From: Mycobacterium adipatum | GTDB lineage: Bacteria; Actinomycetota; Actinomycetes; Mycobacteriales; Mycobacteriaceae | Assembly: GCF_001644575.1 (NCBI RefSeq) | Contig: NZ_CP015596.1 | Location: 3,720,001-3,784,000, forward strand | Length of the DNA stretch: 64,000 bases | Direction of reading: 5' to 3' | In this document: positions 1-12,273 of the stretch, piece by piece | Layout: the number at the start of each line of letters is the position of its first letter | Position numbering within the stretch: the first letter of the stretch is position 1 | Notes under the pieces: model-generated | What the model was told of the DNA's origin: nothing | Seen by the model: the letters and a program-made list of their open reading frames with translations, nothing else | The model's database searches: none | Program-made: the position numbers and the translations under genes

Positions 1-589
1 CAAGGCCTACCAAGCTGCCGCCCGAGAACACGTGCCCAAGGCGACCATCTGCTTTGACCCGTTCCACATCATGCTGTGGGTCAACCGAGCTCTGGACCGC
101 GTCTTCGCCGACGCCGCCAGCGGCCCGAACAAAGTCGTCATGACCTCAGCACAATGGCGTCAAACCCGATGGGCCCTGCGTACCGGTGAGAACAAACTCA
201 ACGACACCAAACGGGCACTGGTCAACCAGATCGCGCGCGCCAGCCGACGCGTCGGACGAGCATGGACCCTCAAAGAACAACTACGCGACCTCTACCGACT
301 CGATCACGAACCCGGCGCCGCTCGCGCACTCCTCAAGGCCTGGATCACTGCGGCCAAACGCAGCCGCATCCCCTCATTCGTCGAACTCGGCAAACGCCTC
401 CAAGAACACTTCGACGCCGTCATCGCCGCCGTCGAACTCGGAATATCCAACGCCCTCATTGAGGGCATCAACGCCAAGATTCGCCTCATCAACGCCCGCG
501 GCTACGGCCACCACTCCGCCCGAGCGCTGACCGCAATGATCTACCTCTGCCTCGGCGGATTACGCCCAAAACTACCCACGAAAACATGA
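1..589 (+). CDS. ISL3-family transposase, C-terminal part (cut by window edge)
   Basis: The frame is open from base 2, so the gene starts before the window; about 195 residues are visible. The motif FDPFHIMLWVN matches the 'DxFHv' block that carries the second catalytic Asp of ISL3-family DDE transposases, and NALIEGINAKIRLI near the C-terminus carries the catalytic Glu in the usual 'EgiNakik' context. The first catalytic Asp and the N-terminal zinc-finger/HTH region lie outside the window. What is visible is intact, with no internal stop. It ends about 55 bp from the 3' end of ppc, which is read from the other strand. The family call is firm; the IS name and whether it is active cannot be judged here. 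Confidence 0.85.
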   Translation, partial: KAYQAAAREHVPKATICFDPFHIMLWVNRALDRVFADAASGPNKVVMTSAQWRQTRWALRTGENKLNDTKRALVNQIARASRRVGRAWTLKEQLRDLYRLDHEPGAARALLKAWITAAKRSRIPSFVELGKRLQEHFDAVIAAVELGISNALIEGINAKIRLINARGYGHHSARALTAMIYLCLGGLRPKLPTKT

Positions 590-600
590 GGAGTCGCACT
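1..600 (+). mobile_element. Right-hand part of an ISL3-family insertion sequence
   Basis: Inferred from the transposase gene that fills it. The left end and left terminal repeat lie outside the window, so the right terminal inverted repeat and the target duplication cannot be recognised. The true right boundary is somewhere between the transposase stop at 589 and the ppc stop at 645; the end given is approximate. Confidence 0.5.
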
Positions 601-644
601 TGTGTTCGATGCTACGCCGAATCACGTCCCCGTGCAAGGGCGAA

Positions 645-3440
645 TCAGCCGGAGTTGCGCAGCGCGCTGGCCAGCCCGCTCATGGTGAGCAGGATGCCGC
701 GCTGCACCAATTCGTCCTGCTCCCCCGACCGGAACCGGCGCAGGAGTTCGACCTGCAGGTGATTCAGCGGTTCCAGGTACGGGAACCGGTTGAACACCGA
801 GCGGGCCAGCGCCGGGTTGTCGGCCAATAGATCGTCCTGCCCGGTGACCAGCCCGTGCATCCGCACCGTCCGCTCGTGCTCGGCGGCGATCTTGTCGAAG
901 ACCCGGGCCCGCAGGTCCTCGTCGGCCACCAGTTCGGAATACCGCGCGGCCAGACCGAGATCCGATTTCGCCAGCACCTGGGCCATGTTCGACAGCACGG
1001 TCCGGAAGAACGGCCAGCGCCGGTAAAGGTCACGCAGCACCTCGAGTTTGGCGTCGTCGCCGCCGACGTACTGCTCGAACGCGGCGCCCGTGCCGTACCA
1101 CCCGGGCAGCATCACCCGCGACTGGCTCCAGGCCAGCACCCAGGGGATCGCCCGCAGATCCGAGATGGCGGTGGTCGGTTTACGCGATGTCGGACGGCTG
1201 CCGATATTGAGTGCCCCGATCTCACTCACCGGCGTCGATTCCTTGAAGTACTCCACGAAACCCGGTGTCTCGTGCACCAGTTCGGCGTAGGCCCGCTGGG
1301 CTCGGGCGGCCAGATCATCCAGTACGGCGTAGGCACTGTCCGCGAGATCCCCGAGCCCCTCGGTATCAAGCAGGGTGGATTCCAGCGTCGCCGCCAGCAG
1401 CGTCTCCAGGTTGCGGTGCGCGATCCTCGGCTCGGCATACTTGGCGGCGATCACCTCACCCTGCTCGGTGATGCGTAGCGAGCCCTTCACCGCACCGGGC
1501 GGCTGCGCGAGAATCGCGTCGTAGCTCGGGCCACCGCCGCGGCCGACCGTGCCGCCGCGACCATGGAAGAGCCGCAACCGGATTCCGGTCTTACGCGCGG
1601 ACTCGACGAGTTCCAGTTCGGCCCGGTACAACGCCCAGTTCGCCGCCAGGTAACCGCCGTCCTTGTTGGAGTCCGAGTAACCCAGCATCACCTCCTGATG
1701 ACCGTTACGCGCGGCGACCGCGGCCGCGTACACCGGAACATCCAGAGCCGCTTCCAGGATCGAGGAGCCGCGCTGCAGATCGTCGATGGTCTCGAACAGC
1801 GGCACGATGCCCACGGGGGCATACGGTTGCGCCCCGGAAACATCGAGCAGACCGGCCTCCTTGAGCAGCACCGCCGCCTCGAGCATGTCCGACACCGACT
1901 GGCACATCGAGATGATGTAGTTCGGCACGGCTTCCCGCCCGAACACCTGCACCGCGCGGGCCGCCGCCGCCACGATCCCGAGTTCCTTCGCGGCCAGCTC
2001 CGACAGGTCGGCGCCGGGCCCGATCAGTGGGCGCCGCGTGCCGATCTCCTTGGCCAGCAGCGTGACCCGCTCATCTTCGGGCAGCGAAGCGTAGTCGGGA
2101 TGCACGCCGGCCCACGCCAGCAGCTCCGCGATGACCTGCTCGTGCACCTCGGAGTTCTGCCGCATATCGAGTCCGGAAAGGTGAAAACCGAACACCCGCA
2201 CCGCTTCCCGCAGCCGGGCCAGCCGATCGTCGGCGAGCACGGCGGAACCGTTGGCACGCAATGATTCATCCACGACATCGAGATCTTCGAGCAGTTGCGC
2301 GGGCGTGTCGTAAGCGGGAAGGCCCAGATCCAGTTCATGCTCGGGCTGACGGTCCAGCACCCGTGCTGCGGTGGCGGTGAGACGGGCGTGGACGACCCGC
2401 AATGCGCGCCGGTACGGCTCGTCGCTGCGGGCGGGTTCGGCACAGGCATCCGCCAACGCCTCCAGGCCGGCGCTGACCCGCACCAGCCGCGCCGACATCG
2501 ACAATTCCTCCTCCAGCGCCGTGATCTCGCCGAAGTAATGGGCGAAGGCGGTGAACGCGGCACGACCGGTCGCCAAGCGCACCACGTCGGCGGTGACGTT
2601 AGGGTTGCCGTCCCGGTCGCCGCCGATCCAGGATCCGGGCCGCAGGATCGGCTCGGCCAGCAGTGCCGTGCCCGGGAAGCGTTCCTGCAGGGCGGTGCGG
2701 ACTTCGGCGTTCACCCGTGGGATGACGTCGAGGAACGCGGCCGGGTAGTACCGCAGGCCGGTCTCGATCTCATCGGAGATCTTCAGCCGCGACAGCCGCA
2801 CCAGAGCGGTCTGCCACAGCGTCAGGATGTGCCTGCGCAATTCGGTCTCGATATCGCGTCCGTTGTCGGTGCGGGTCTGCCCGTGCAGCCGCAGCCGCAT
2901 CAGCTCGGTGATGTGGTGCTGGGTGTCGAACACCGTGCGGCGCCGGGTCTCGGTGGGGTGCGCGGTGATCACCGGTGACACCAGGGCGCCGGTCAACGCG
3001 TCGGCGACCGCGCCGGCGTCGAGCTGCGCGTGATCGAGTTTGCGGTAGGTGGCCGCCAGGCTGCTGTCCTGCGGTGGCTCACCGGCCGCCTCGTGCACCG
3101 CCCGGCGTCGCTCCCGGTGGATGTCCTCGGCCACGTTGGCCAGCAGGGCGAAGTGGGTGAACGCCCGGATCACCGGAATCGCTTGGTGCACATCGATATC
3201 TCGGAAAAGTCCGGCCAGCTCGGCGCGGTCGATCTCCGAGCGCCGGACCCGGAAGGACTCGACCCGTGCGCGTTCCACGAGATCGAAGACGCCGTCACCG
3301 TTCTGGTCCCGGACGGTGTCACCGAGGATGGCACCGAGCAACCGGATGTCCTCGCGCATCGGTTCGGTGGCCTCGCGGCCGACCTGCGTGCGATATACCG
3401 ATCCCATAGGGGCGAGCGCAGTGTCAGGACCGTCAGCCAT
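645..3440 (-). CDS. ppc: Phosphoenolpyruvate carboxylase
   Basis: Anaplerotic enzyme converting PEP and bicarbonate to oxaloacetate. The 931-residue length fits the family. Signature blocks are present: [10 protein letters not shown] with the catalytic His near residue 161, the [10 protein letters not shown] glycine-rich loop, [12 protein letters not shown], and [14 protein letters not shown]. The C-terminus (LRNSG) is close to the family's conserved end. The frame is open for another 67 codons upstream, but that stretch is Arg-rich and unlike PPC, so the ATG beginning MADGPDT is chosen. It is transcribed in the same direction as secG-tpiA-pgk-gap, about 50 bp after the stop of the small membrane protein gene, so it may belong to a carbon-metabolism run. 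M. tuberculosis is not known to carry ppc, which supports a rapid grower. Confidence 0.96.
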   Translation of the reverse strand: MADGPDTALAPMGSVYRTQVGREATEPMREDIRLLGAILGDTVRDQNGDGVFDLVERARVESFRVRRSEIDRAELAGLFRDIDVHQAIPVIRAFTHFALLANVAEDIHRERRRAVHEAAGEPPQDSSLAATYRKLDHAQLDAGAVADALTGALVSPVITAHPTETRRRTVFDTQHHITELMRLRLHGQTRTDNGRDIETELRRHILTLWQTALVRLSRLKISDEIETGLRYYPAAFLDVIPRVNAEVRTALQERFPGTALLAEPILRPGSWIGGDRDGNPNVTADVVRLATGRAAFTAFAHYFGEITALEEELSMSARLVRVSAGLEALADACAEPARSDEPYRRALRVVHARLTATAARVLDRQPEHELDLGLPAYDTPAQLLEDLDVVDESLRANGSAVLADDRLARLREAVRVFGFHLSGLDMRQNSEVHEQVIAELLAWAGVHPDYASLPEDERVTLLAKEIGTRRPLIGPGADLSELAAKELGIVAAAARAVQVFGREAVPNYIISMCQSVSDMLEAAVLLKEAGLLDVSGAQPYAPVGIVPLFETIDDLQRGSSILEAALDVPVYAAAVAARNGHQEVMLGYSDSNKDGGYLAANWALYRAELELVESARKTGIRLRLFHGRGGTVGRGGGPSYDAILAQPPGAVKGSLRITEQGEVIAAKYAEPRIAHRNLETLLAATLESTLLDTEGLGDLADSAYAVLDDLAARAQRAYAELVHETPGFVEYFKESTPVSEIGALNIGSRPTSRKPTTAISDLRAIPWVLAWSQSRVMLPGWYGTGAAFEQYVGGDDAKLEVLRDLYRRWPFFRTVLSNMAQVLAKSDLGLAARYSELVADEDLRARVFDKIAAEHERTVRMHGLVTGQDDLLADNPALARSVFNRFPYLEPLNHLQVELLRRFRSGEQDELVQRGILLTMSGLASALRNSG

Positions 3441-3487
3441 CCCCCGATTATCGACGCCGTCGGGCCGGAGCGCAGAGCGAGGGTCGC

Positions 3488-3901
3488 TCAGAGCATGATC
3501 AGCAGCATCGACACACCCACGATCACGCTGGCGGCCAACAACAGCAGAATCGGGACCATCCCGTTGTAGCGCTGCGGCGGCGGGCCCAGCGAGCCCTTGC
3601 CGAGCGTCCACAGCGGCGGTTTGTATTCGACCTCGGTCCACTGACCCGCGGTGACGTCCGCGTCATAATCGGCGGGGCCCATTCTGCGGGGTGCCAGATA
3701 GCGCAGGTGCACGTGGATCCGGTAGTGGCCGGGCGGCGCGGGGACGACATTTCGACCCTTGGTCGGCGCGGGCACCGGCCAGCCGTTGATACTGATGTCG
3801 GCCGGAGCGAGCCGCGCCCAGGACACCGGCAGCGGCGGGGTCCGCAGGGTGATGATCAAGCCCTCACCCGGTGGCCGAGGATACCGCCGCGGATCGGTCA
3901 A
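3488..3901 (-). CDS. Small conserved membrane protein next to secG
   Basis: A 137-residue protein of unknown function. The first 110 residues look like a soluble beta-rich domain ([31 protein letters not shown]), followed by one C-terminal hydrophobic segment (about residues 115-136, [20 protein letters not shown]), suggesting a tail-anchored protein. The start is a TTG whose bases overlap the secG stop (TTGA), so it is probably translated by coupling to secG. No catalytic motif was recognised. The proline-rich middle and C-terminal anchor resemble hypothetical proteins found beside secG in other mycobacteria; that comparison is from memory. Confidence 0.75.
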   Translation of the reverse strand: MTDPRRYPRPPGEGLIITLRTPPLPVSWARLAPADISINGWPVPAPTKGRNVVPAPPGHYRIHVHLRYLAPRRMGPADYDADVTAGQWTEVEYKPPLWTLGKGSLGPPPQRYNGMVPILLLLAASVIVGVSMLLIML

Positions 3902-4134
3902 GCGTTGTACTTGATGCGCAACGCCATGCCGACGATCGACACCAGCCAGATGCCGATGACGAACAGCGTCAGCCGGTCCAGGTTCTTCTCCACGACGGTG
4001 GAGCCGGAAAGACTGGATTGCACGCCACCGCCGAACAGTGTCGACAGACCGCCACCCTTGGCCCGGTGCAGCAGCACGAGCAGCACCACCAGAAGACTGG
4101 TGATGATCAGCACGATCTGCAGCGCGAGTTCCAT
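3898..4134 (-). CDS. secG: Preprotein translocase subunit SecG
   Basis: A 78-residue membrane protein with two hydrophobic segments (about residues 3-20 and 52-72) and the conserved cytoplasmic loop containing HRAKGGGLSTLFGGG, typical of SecG. It is the accessory subunit of the SecYEG channel and assists SecA-driven export. It lies downstream of tpiA with a 30 bp gap and overlaps the following small membrane gene by four bases. Position after gap-pgk-tpiA is the usual actinobacterial arrangement. Confidence 0.93.
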   Translation of the reverse strand: MELALQIVLIITSLLVVLLVLLHRAKGGGLSTLFGGGVQSSLSGSTVVEKNLDRLTLFVIGIWLVSIVGMALRIKYNA

Positions 4135-4164
4135 GCGGGTGAGTTTACCGAACGCGGCGCGGCG

Positions 4165-4950
4165 TCACGGGAGTGGCCCGCCGGCGGCGATCGCCGACAG
4201 TGTGGCGAACTGCTCACCGTCCAGCGAGGCTCCGCCGACCAGTGCACCGTCCACATCGGTCTGACCGACGATCTCGCCCACGTTCTTGGCGTTGACGGAT
4301 CCGCCGTAGAGCACCCGCACGCCGGCGGCGATCTCCTTGGATGCCAGCTCGGCCAGTTCGGCCCGGATGGCCGCACACACCTCCTGGGCGTCCGCCGCGC
4401 TGGCGACCCGCCCGGTGCCGATCGCCCACACCGGTTCGTAGGCGATGACCACCTGGCTGATCTGCTCGGCCGACAGCCCGGCCAGCGAGCCGCGCAGCGA
4501 GTTCACGTTGAACTCGACGTGGTTGCCCGCCTCACGCACCTCGAGTTGCTCACCGATACACACGATCGGGGTGAGCCCGTGCTTGAGCGCGGCGGCCGCC
4601 TTGGCGGCCACCAGCGCATCGTCCTCGTGGTGGTAGGTGCGGCGCTCGGAGTGCCCGACGACGGCGAACGTGACGCCCAGCTTGGCCAGGAAGGCCCCGC
4701 TGATCTCGCCGGTGTAGGCACCCGAATCGTGCTGGGACACGTCCTGGGCCCCGTAGGTCAGGCGCAGCTTGTCCCCGTCGACCAGGGTCTGCACGCTGCG
4801 CAGATCGGTGAACGGCGGGATGACGGTGACATCGACCTTGTCGAAGTACTTGTCCGGCAACGCGAATGCGATCTTCTGCACCAGCGCGATGGCCTCGAAG
4901 TGATTGAGGTTCATCTTCCAGTTGCCGGCGATCAGCGGCTTACGGGCCAT
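4165..4950 (-). CDS. tpiA: Triosephosphate isomerase
   Basis: Interconverts dihydroxyacetone phosphate and glyceraldehyde 3-phosphate. The 261 residues include NWKMN with the active-site Lys, VVGHSERR with the electrophilic His, and [13 protein letters not shown] with the catalytic Glu, plus the phosphate-binding YGGSVN loop near the C-terminus. It starts 3 bp after the pgk stop, so pgk and tpiA are clearly one transcript. Confidence 0.98.
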   Translation of the reverse strand: MARKPLIAGNWKMNLNHFEAIALVQKIAFALPDKYFDKVDVTVIPPFTDLRSVQTLVDGDKLRLTYGAQDVSQHDSGAYTGEISGAFLAKLGVTFAVVGHSERRTYHHEDDALVAAKAAAALKHGLTPIVCIGEQLEVREAGNHVEFNVNSLRGSLAGLSAEQISQVVIAYEPVWAIGTGRVASAADAQEVCAAIRAELAELASKEIAAGVRVLYGGSVNAKNVGEIVGQTDVDGALVGGASLDGEQFATLSAIAAGGPLP

Positions 4951-4953
4951 GTC

Positions 4954-6180
4954 TCACGCCTCCAGAACGTCTATACCGGGAAGGGTCTTGCCCTCCAGAT
5001 ACTCCAGCGACGCCCCGCCGCCGGTCGAAATGTGCGAGAAGCCGTCCTCGGGAAGGCCCAGCAGACGGACCGCGGCCGCGGAGTCACCGCCGCCGACCAC
5101 GCTGAATGCGCCCTTGCCGGTGGCCCCGATGATCGCCTCGGCGACGCCCTTGGTGCCCGCGCTGAACGCCTCGAACTCGAACACACCCATCGGCCCGTTC
5201 CAGAACACCGTCTTGGCGTTGGACAGCAGTGCGGTGAACCGCTTCACCGACTCCGGACCGATGTCCAGGCCCATCTTCCCGTCGGGGATCTGATCGGCCG
5301 GCACCGTCTCGTGTGGCGAATCCGCGGCGAAACCGTCGGCCACCTCGATGTCCACCGGCAGGTGGATCACGTCACCGTAGGTCTCCAGCAGCTTCTTGCA
5401 CGTGTCGATCATCTCCTCCTGCAACAGCGAGGAACCGACCGAAAGACCCTGTGCGGCAAGGAAGGTGAAGCACATGCCACCACCGATGACAATGCTGTCG
5501 GCCTTGGTGGCCAGGTTCTCGATCACCGCGAGCTTGTCGGAGACCTTGGATCCGCCCAGCACGACCGCGTACGGCCGCTCGGTCGAGCTCGTCAGTTGCT
5601 CGAGCACCTTGACCTCGGTGTCGACCAGCGTGCCCGCGTAGTGCGGCAGCAGGGTGGCGACGTCGTACACCGAGGCCTGCTTGCGGTGCACCACACCGAA
5701 ACCGTCGGAGACGAAGGCCCCCGGCGAGCCGTCGGCACCCTCGACCAGGCCGGCCAGCGCCTTCCCCAGCGCCAAGCGCTCGGCGTCGTCCTTGCTGGTC
5801 TCGCGCGCGTCGAAGCGGATGTTCTCCAGCAGCAGCACATCACCGTCGGTGAGGCCCTCGGCGCGGGCCAGCGCGTCGGTGCCGACGACATCGCCGGCCA
5901 GCTGCACGTGGCGGCCCAGCCGCTCCCCCAGCGCCGCCGCGACGGGTGCGAGGGAGAACTTCGGATCGGGCTCGCCCTTCGGCCGGCCCAGGTGCGCCGT
6001 CACGACGACCTTGGCGCCGGCCTCGGCGAGTGCCGCCAATGTCGGGACCGAGGCGATGATGCGCCCCGGATCGGTGATGTTCCCGCTGTCGTCGAGGGGG
6101 ACGTTGAGGTCGGAGCGCACCAGCACGCCCCGACCTTCAACTCCTTCGGCGAGCAGGTCAGACAGTGATTTGATCGCCAT
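4954..6180 (-). CDS. pgk: Phosphoglycerate kinase
   Basis: Catalyses 1,3-bisphosphoglycerate + ADP to 3-phosphoglycerate + ATP. At 408 residues it is full length. RSDLNVPLD is the N-terminal substrate-binding motif, and [11 protein letters not shown] near the C-terminus is the conserved nucleotide-domain glycine motif. It lies 9 bp downstream of gap and 3 bp upstream of tpiA in the glycolytic operon. Confidence 0.98.
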   Translation of the reverse strand: MAIKSLSDLLAEGVEGRGVLVRSDLNVPLDDSGNITDPGRIIASVPTLAALAEAGAKVVVTAHLGRPKGEPDPKFSLAPVAAALGERLGRHVQLAGDVVGTDALARAEGLTDGDVLLLENIRFDARETSKDDAERLALGKALAGLVEGADGSPGAFVSDGFGVVHRKQASVYDVATLLPHYAGTLVDTEVKVLEQLTSSTERPYAVVLGGSKVSDKLAVIENLATKADSIVIGGGMCFTFLAAQGLSVGSSLLQEEMIDTCKKLLETYGDVIHLPVDIEVADGFAADSPHETVPADQIPDGKMGLDIGPESVKRFTALLSNAKTVFWNGPMGVFEFEAFSAGTKGVAEAIIGATGKGAFSVVGGGDSAAAVRLLGLPEDGFSHISTGGGASLEYLEGKTLPGIDVLEA

Positions 6181-6189
6181 GATCGCGAA

Positions 6190-7221
<1,032 letters not shown>

Positions 7222-7271
7222 CTAGATCGTCGAGGGAAATCGCGGAACTGCTCGCAGGCCAGCCTAGTGGT

Positions 7272-7285
7272 GCCGGTTTCCCGGC
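7272..7285 (-). terminator. Short GC hairpin between whiA and gap
   Basis: GCCGG and CCGGC arms enclose a four-base loop 11 bp beyond the whiA stop on the same strand. The loop is GAAA on the transcribed strand, a stable GNRA tetraloop. There is no T-run, so it would be a weak or I-shaped terminator, or simply a leader hairpin of gap. Confidence 0.25.
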
Positions 7286-7296
7286 GTGCACGCTGG

Positions 7297-8274
7297 TCAG
7301 GCGTCCTCGAGCAGATCCGGGGTGACCGCGGATTCGGTGTCGGGGATGCCGTCCTGCTTGGCCTTGCGGTCGGCCATCGACAGCAGCCGCCGAATCCGGC
7401 CTGCCACCGCATCTTTTGTCATCGGCGGATCGGCCAGTCGGCCCAGCTCTTCCAGCGAGGCCTGCCGGTGCTCGACCCGCAACCGCCCGGCCTGCGCCAG
7501 GTGGTCCGGGACGGTGTCGCCGAGAATGTTCAGCGCACGCTCCACCCGGGCCGCCGCGGCCACCGCCGCGCGCGCCGAGCGCCGCAGGTTGGCGTCGTCG
7601 AAATTGGCCAGCCGGTTGGCGGTCGCACGCACCTCGCGGCGCATCCGGCGTTCCTCCCAGGTGAGCCGGGTGTCCTGAGCGCCCATCCGGGTCAGCAGTG
7701 CCCCGATCGCCTCACCGTCGCGCACCACCACCCGGTCGCTGCCGCGCACCTCGCGCGCCTTGGCGCTGATACCGAGTCGTCGTGCCGCACCGACCAGCGC
7801 CAGCGCCGCCTCCGGCCCCGGGCAGCTGACCTCCAGCGCCGAGGAACGGCCCGGTTCGGTGAGCGAACCGTGCGCCAAAAACGCACCCCGCCAAGCGGCT
7901 TCGGCATCGTTGACGCTGCCGCCGACCACTTGGGCGGGCAGGCCGCGCACCGGCCGGCCACGCAGGTCGAGCAGCCCGGTCTGCCGTGCCAGCGCTTCGC
8001 CGTCCTTGGCCACCCGCACCACGTACCGGGTGCTCTTACGGATGCCGCTGGCCGACAGCACGTGCACCACGGCGTTGTAGCCGTAGAGGTCGTGGATGTC
8101 CTTGCGCAGCCGGCGCGCGATGATGCCGAGGTCGACCTCGGCCTCGACCACCACCCGGCCGGCGACGATGTGCAGACCGCCGGCGAACCGCAGCAAAGCG
8201 GACACCTCGGCACGCCGCGCACTCACCGAGTTCACGACCAGGCGACTCAGCTCGTCCTTGACCTCGGCCGTCAT
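7297..8274 (-). CDS. whiA: DNA-binding protein WhiA
   Basis: Actinobacterial regulator needed for sporulation septation in Streptomyces and conserved in mycobacteria, with an N-terminal LAGLIDADG-like fold and a C-terminal helix-turn-helix. The 325 residues follow the mycobacterial WhiA pattern almost throughout: [10 protein letters not shown] at the start, [33 protein letters not shown], and the HTH block [27 protein letters not shown] two codons upstream is possible, but the ATG giving MTAEVKDEL overlaps the yvcK stop as ATGA and matches the family start. It is the last gene of rapZ-yvcK-whiA. Confidence 0.96.
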   Translation of the reverse strand: MTAEVKDELSRLVVNSVSARRAEVSALLRFAGGLHIVAGRVVVEAEVDLGIIARRLRKDIHDLYGYNAVVHVLSASGIRKSTRYVVRVAKDGEALARQTGLLDLRGRPVRGLPAQVVGGSVNDAEAAWRGAFLAHGSLTEPGRSSALEVSCPGPEAALALVGAARRLGISAKAREVRGSDRVVVRDGEAIGALLTRMGAQDTRLTWEERRMRREVRATANRLANFDDANLRRSARAAVAAAARVERALNILGDTVPDHLAQAGRLRVEHRQASLEELGRLADPPMTKDAVAGRIRRLLSMADRKAKQDGIPDTESAVTPDLLEDA

Positions 8275-9302
8275 CGCCACGACTCGTCCCCCCTTGGTCC
8301 ATTGGTTGATCCCTGCACATGTTCTGCCGCAGCCCCGGGCGGCCCGGGCTCGCGGCCCCGCAGGCGCACCCCTTCCAGCGCTGCTGCCAGCATCGACGGG
8401 TCATGTAACTGTGTACCAGGTCGGGATACCGCGGCAAACTCGACATTCGCGCCCAGCAGAGTGGCCGTCCGTGCCAGTTGTTCGCGCTCCCGATCACTGG
8501 GAACCCGCGATGCGTCGATGATGATGTCGTCCACCTGAAATCCGGGAGCGTGTTGGGCCAGGACGTGGATGTGGCGCTCGGCCGAGAACCCGGCGGTCTC
8601 GCCCGGCTCGGCCGCCAGGTTGAGCACCAGCGCCCGGCGGGCGGAGGTCGCGTTGAGCGCCGACGCCAACCCGGGCACCAGCACGTGCGGGATCACGCTG
8701 GTGAACCACGACCCGGGCCCGAGCACCACCAGATCGGCGGCCATGATCGCGTCGACCGCCTGCCGGGTCGCGGGCGGATCACCGGGCAACAGCCGGACCC
8801 GGCGCACCTGACCAACCGTGGTGGCCACCGCGACCTGGCCCCGGATCACCCGGAACATCCGCGGATCGGATTCCAGACCGGCCACGTCGGCTTCGATCTG
8901 CAGGGCCAGCGGGCACATCGGCAGCACCCGACCCTTGAGGTCGAGGATGCGGCCCAGTTCGTCGAGCGCGGCCACCGGATCGGCGAGCACCTCGCTGATG
9001 CCTGCCAGCAGCAGGTTGCCGATCGGGTGCCCCGCCAGCGCGCCGCTCCCGCCGAAGCGGTGCTGGATGATGGTGGCCCACAGTCGCCCGTGCGGAGAAT
9101 CAGAGGCCAATGCGGCCAAGGCCATCCGCAGATCGCCGGGCGGGACGACATCGAGTTCGCTGCGCAGCCGCCCCGAGGAGCCGCCGTCGTCGGCGACGGT
9201 CACCACGGCGGTGACGTGCGGGGTGAGTCGGCGGGCCGCCGACAGCGTCGCGTACAGCCCGTGGCCGCCGCCGAGCGCGACGACGCGTGGTGGTGCCGTC
9301 AT
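8271..9302 (-). CDS. yvcK: Gluconeogenesis factor / YvcK (CuvA) family protein
   Basis: A 343-residue CofD-like protein. [18 protein letters not shown] at the N-terminus is the nucleotide-binding glycine motif, and [12 protein letters not shown] the following signature of the YvcK branch. YvcK binds UDP-sugars and influences cell-wall synthesis and growth on gluconeogenic carbon; the mycobacterial homologue is called CuvA. It overlaps rapZ (ATGA) upstream and whiA downstream, the conserved rapZ-yvcK-whiA trio. Confidence 0.94.
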   Translation of the reverse strand: MTAPPRVVALGGGHGLYATLSAARRLTPHVTAVVTVADDGGSSGRLRSELDVVPPGDLRMALAALASDSPHGRLWATIIQHRFGGSGALAGHPIGNLLLAGISEVLADPVAALDELGRILDLKGRVLPMCPLALQIEADVAGLESDPRMFRVIRGQVAVATTVGQVRRVRLLPGDPPATRQAVDAIMAADLVVLGPGSWFTSVIPHVLVPGLASALNATSARRALVLNLAAEPGETAGFSAERHIHVLAQHAPGFQVDDIIIDASRVPSDREREQLARTATLLGANVEFAAVSRPGTQLHDPSMLAAALEGVRLRGREPGPPGAAAEHVQGSTNGPRGDESWR

Positions 9303-10174
9303 TCGCGACCCAGGTCCCGGTGCAGCGCCCGCACCGTCAGATGATCGTCGGACCGTAACCGGCCGGCCAGCGCCTCGGCGATGGCGACACTACGGTGCTT
9401 TCCGCCGGTGCAGCCGATGGCGACCGTCATGTACCGCTTGCCTTCCCGGCGGTATCCCTCGATCACCACCCCCAGCAGCCGATGATAGGTGTCCAGGAAC
9501 TCCGCAGCGCCTTCCTGACCCAGCACGAAATCGCGCACCGCCGGGTGCTGCCCGGTGTGCGGGCGCAGCTCGTCGACCCAGTGCGGGTTGGGCAGGAACC
9601 GGACATCCATGACGGTGTCGGCGTCCATCGGCAACCCGTACTTGTAGCCGAAGGACTCGACCGTCACGTTGGTGTGCGCGACCGCCTCACTGCCGAAGGC
9701 CCGTTCGATGCTCTCCCGCAACGCGGGCACCGCGAGCGTGGTGGTGTCGATGACCAGGTCCGCCACGGCGCGCACCGGGGCGAGCATGGCCCGTTCGGCG
9801 GTAATGCCCTCGGCCAGAGTCTGATTGCCCTGCAATGGGTGGCTGCGGCGGTTCTGCTCGTAGCGGCGCACCAGGATCTCGTCGGCCGCCTCCATGAACA
9901 GCACCCGGGGCCTGATACCGCGGGTCGCCAGCTCGTTGCGCACGGAGTCCAGATCGCCGGTGAAGCCGCGGGACCGGACGTCCATCACCAACGCCAACTG
10001 GGTGATCCGCGAGCCCGCGTCCAGACCCAGGTCGACCATCCGCGCGATCAGTTCGGGCGGCAGGTTGTCGGCGACGTACCAGCCGAGGTCTTCGAGCACT
10101 TTGGCGGCGGTGCCGCGGCCCGCGCCCGACAATCCGGTGACCAGGACGACTTCGATGCCTGATTCCTCGCTCAT
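9299..10174 (-). CDS. rapZ: RNase adapter / nucleotide-binding protein RapZ
   Basis: P-loop protein of 291 residues from the chosen [16 protein letters not shown] is the Walker A loop, [13 protein letters not shown] the following conserved block, and [12 protein letters not shown] the C-terminal RapZ signature. In enterobacteria RapZ controls glucosamine-6-phosphate synthase; the mycobacterial role is less defined. A GTG five codons upstream (10189) is also in frame; the ATG that overlaps the uvrC stop as ATGA is preferred because neither has a good Shine-Dalgarno and coupling to uvrC is likely. Confidence 0.94.
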   Translation of the reverse strand: MSEESGIEVVLVTGLSGAGRGTAAKVLEDLGWYVADNLPPELIARMVDLGLDAGSRITQLALVMDVRSRGFTGDLDSVRNELATRGIRPRVLFMEAADEILVRRYEQNRRSHPLQGNQTLAEGITAERAMLAPVRAVADLVIDTTTLAVPALRESIERAFGSEAVAHTNVTVESFGYKYGLPMDADTVMDVRFLPNPHWVDELRPHTGQHPAVRDFVLGQEGAAEFLDTYHRLLGVVIEGYRREGKRYMTVAIGCTGGKHRSVAIAEALAGRLRSDDHLTVRALHRDLGRE

Positions 10175-12264
10175 TCGCTGGTCTGCCACTCCGATATCTG
10201 TTCTGGGGTGTTCTCGGCTGGTCGGTCGGTCTCGTCGTCTTCGGTCCGATCATCGTGCAAAATCGGCTCCGGCGTGTCGGAATCGGTCGGCGTGTCCATC
10301 TCAGCGCCCGGGGGCTCAGGGAGCGACACCCCCAACGCTTCCAGCACCGCCTTCGCCGTCGCCACGCCGATCCCCGGAACCGCGGTGATCTCCTCCACGC
10401 TGGCGGCGCTCAGCCGCGACACCGATCCGAAGTGCGTCACCAACGCCTTGCGCCGGTGCTCCCCCAATCCTCGCACCGAATCCAGCGCCGAGGCGGTCAT
10501 CCGTTTGGACCGCTTGCTGCGGTGGAACGTGATCGCGAAGCGGTGGGCCTCGTCACGGATGCGCTGCAACAGGTACAGCCCCTCGCTGGTGCGCGGGAAG
10601 ATCACCGGGTCCACCGGCCCGGGCACCCAGACTTCCTCGAGGCGCTTGGCCAACCCGACGACCGCGACATCGGTCACCCCGAGATCCCGCAGTACCGCGG
10701 CCGCGGCGTTCACCTGCGGGGCGCCGCCGTCGACGACGTAGAGGTTGGGGGGATAGGCGAATCTGCGTGACTTGCCTTCGGCCACCATCGGCTGCTCGGC
10801 ATCGGCGACGTGCCGGGCGAACCGGCGCCGGGTGACCTCGGCGATGGACGCGACATCATCGGAGCGGCCCCCACCCGCGGCCTCCCGGATGGCGTAATGG
10901 CGGTAGTCCGACTTGCGCGGCAACCCGTCCTCGAAGACCACCAGCGATGCCACCACATCGGTGCCCTGCACGTGGCTGATGTCGACGCACTCGATGCGCA
11001 GCGGCGCCTCGGCGAGATCCAATGTCTCCTGGATGTTCTGCAGCGCTTCCGATCTGGCGTTGAAGTCACCGGCACGCTTGAGCTTGTGCTGGGCCAGCGA
11101 TTCCTTGGCGTTGCGCTGAACCGTCTCGGCGAGCGCCTTCTTGTCCCCGCGCACCGGCACCCTAAGCGAGACCCGCGAACCCCGCAGCCCGGACAGCCAG
11201 TCGGCCAGCTCCTCGGCATTGCCCGGAAGTACCGGCACCAGAACCTCTTTGGGGACGGGGTTGGTGGCCTCGTCCGCGCTGCCGCCGAGTTCGGCCTGGT
11301 CACCGTAGAACTGGGTGAGGAACTGCTCGACCAGACGCTCCTGGTCCGACGCCCCAGGTGCCGGGACATCGGTCGCCTCCGGCTCCGTCGCCTTCTCGAC
11401 CACCCAGCCACGCTGCCCGCGCACCCGCCCGCCGCGCACGTGGAACACCTGGACCGCCGCCTCCAGGTCGTCATCGGCGAAGGCCACCACATCGGCGTCG
11501 GTGCCGTCGCCGAACACCACGGTCTGCTTCTCCAGCGCGCGCTTGAGCGCGCCGATATCGTCGCGCAGCCGGGCCGCCCGCTCGAAGTCGAGTTCGGCGG
11601 CCGCCGCGTTCATCTGCCGCTCCATATCGCGGACCAGCCGGTCGGTCTTACCGGCCAGGAAGTCGCAGAAGTCCAGCACGATCTGGCGGTGCTGTTCGGC
11701 GCTCACCCGACCGATGCACGGCGCCGAGCACTTGTCGATGTAGCCGAGCAGGCAGGGCCGGTCGATCTGCTTGTGCCGCTTGAACACTCCGGCCGAACAG
11801 GTGCGCGCCGGGAAGACCCGGGTCAGCAGATCCAGCGTCTCGCGGATGGCCCACGCATGGGAGTACGGCCCGAAGTAGCGCACCCCTTTGCGCCGTGGCC
11901 CGCGATAGACGAACAGCCGCGGATACTCCTCGTTCAGCGTCACCGCCAGCACCGGATAGGACTTGTCATCGCGGTAGCGGATGTTGAACCGCGGGTCGAA
12001 CTCCTTGATCCAGTTGTATTCCAGCTGCAACGCCTCGACCTCGGTGGACACCACGGTCCACTCGACACTGCCGGCCGTCATGACCATCTGTCGGGTGCGC
12101 GGGGCCAGCCCGGAGATATCGGCGAAATAGGAGTTCAGCCGGCTGCGCAGGCTCTTGGCCTTGCCGACGTAGATCACCCGGCCGTGCGGATCGCGGAACC
12201 GATAGACGCCGGGTTCGACAGGAATCGAACCCGGCACGGGCCGGTAGGTCGCTGGATCGGGCAC
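10171..12264 (-). CDS. uvrC: Excinuclease ABC subunit C
   Basis: Dual-incision nuclease of nucleotide excision repair, recruited by UvrB. The GIY-YIG nuclease domain is at residues about 15-95 ([18 protein letters not shown]), the UVR motif follows after residue 200 ([18 protein letters not shown]), the RNase H-like 5'-incision domain lies in the second half, and two helix-hairpin-helix units are seen near residues 600-650 ([16 protein letters not shown]). At 697 residues it is longer than usual because of an acidic C-terminal tail ([19 protein letters not shown]). The start is GTG. It lies 9 bp after the murD-like gene. Confidence 0.96.
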   Translation of the reverse strand: MPDPATYRPVPGSIPVEPGVYRFRDPHGRVIYVGKAKSLRSRLNSYFADISGLAPRTRQMVMTAGSVEWTVVSTEVEALQLEYNWIKEFDPRFNIRYRDDKSYPVLAVTLNEEYPRLFVYRGPRRKGVRYFGPYSHAWAIRETLDLLTRVFPARTCSAGVFKRHKQIDRPCLLGYIDKCSAPCIGRVSAEQHRQIVLDFCDFLAGKTDRLVRDMERQMNAAAAELDFERAARLRDDIGALKRALEKQTVVFGDGTDADVVAFADDDLEAAVQVFHVRGGRVRGQRGWVVEKATEPEATDVPAPGASDQERLVEQFLTQFYGDQAELGGSADEATNPVPKEVLVPVLPGNAEELADWLSGLRGSRVSLRVPVRGDKKALAETVQRNAKESLAQHKLKRAGDFNARSEALQNIQETLDLAEAPLRIECVDISHVQGTDVVASLVVFEDGLPRKSDYRHYAIREAAGGGRSDDVASIAEVTRRRFARHVADAEQPMVAEGKSRRFAYPPNLYVVDGGAPQVNAAAAVLRDLGVTDVAVVGLAKRLEEVWVPGPVDPVIFPRTSEGLYLLQRIRDEAHRFAITFHRSKRSKRMTASALDSVRGLGEHRRKALVTHFGSVSRLSAASVEEITAVPGIGVATAKAVLEALGVSLPEPPGAEMDTPTDSDTPEPILHDDRTEDDETDRPAENTPEQISEWQTSE
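12209..12234 (-). repeat. Perfect 10-bp-arm inverted repeat inside the 5' end of uvrC
   Basis: CCGGGTTCGA and TCGAACCCGG flank a 6-base spacer. On the uvrC mRNA this would form a strong hairpin about 30-55 nt after the start codon. It encodes the conserved start of the GIY-YIG domain, so codon constraint alone does not explain a perfect palindrome. The arm resembles a tRNA T-arm but no tRNA surrounds it. Confidence 0.6.
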
Positions 12265-12273
12265 GGGTCCAGG

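Noticed and set aside
3871..6168. A 765-codon open frame antisense to tpiA and pgk
   Set aside because: Codon-position shadow of real genes in high-GC DNA; the composition is His/Arg/Gln/Asp-rich with no domain. The same holds for long antisense frames at 6322-8538, 20649-23762, 23781-25544 and 51449-53794.
12209..12234. T-arm-like sequence in uvrC as a tRNA gene, or as a LexA box
   Set aside because: No acceptor, D or anticodon arms surround it and it lies in coding sequence. The LexA consensus has the half-sites in the opposite order and a 4-base spacer.
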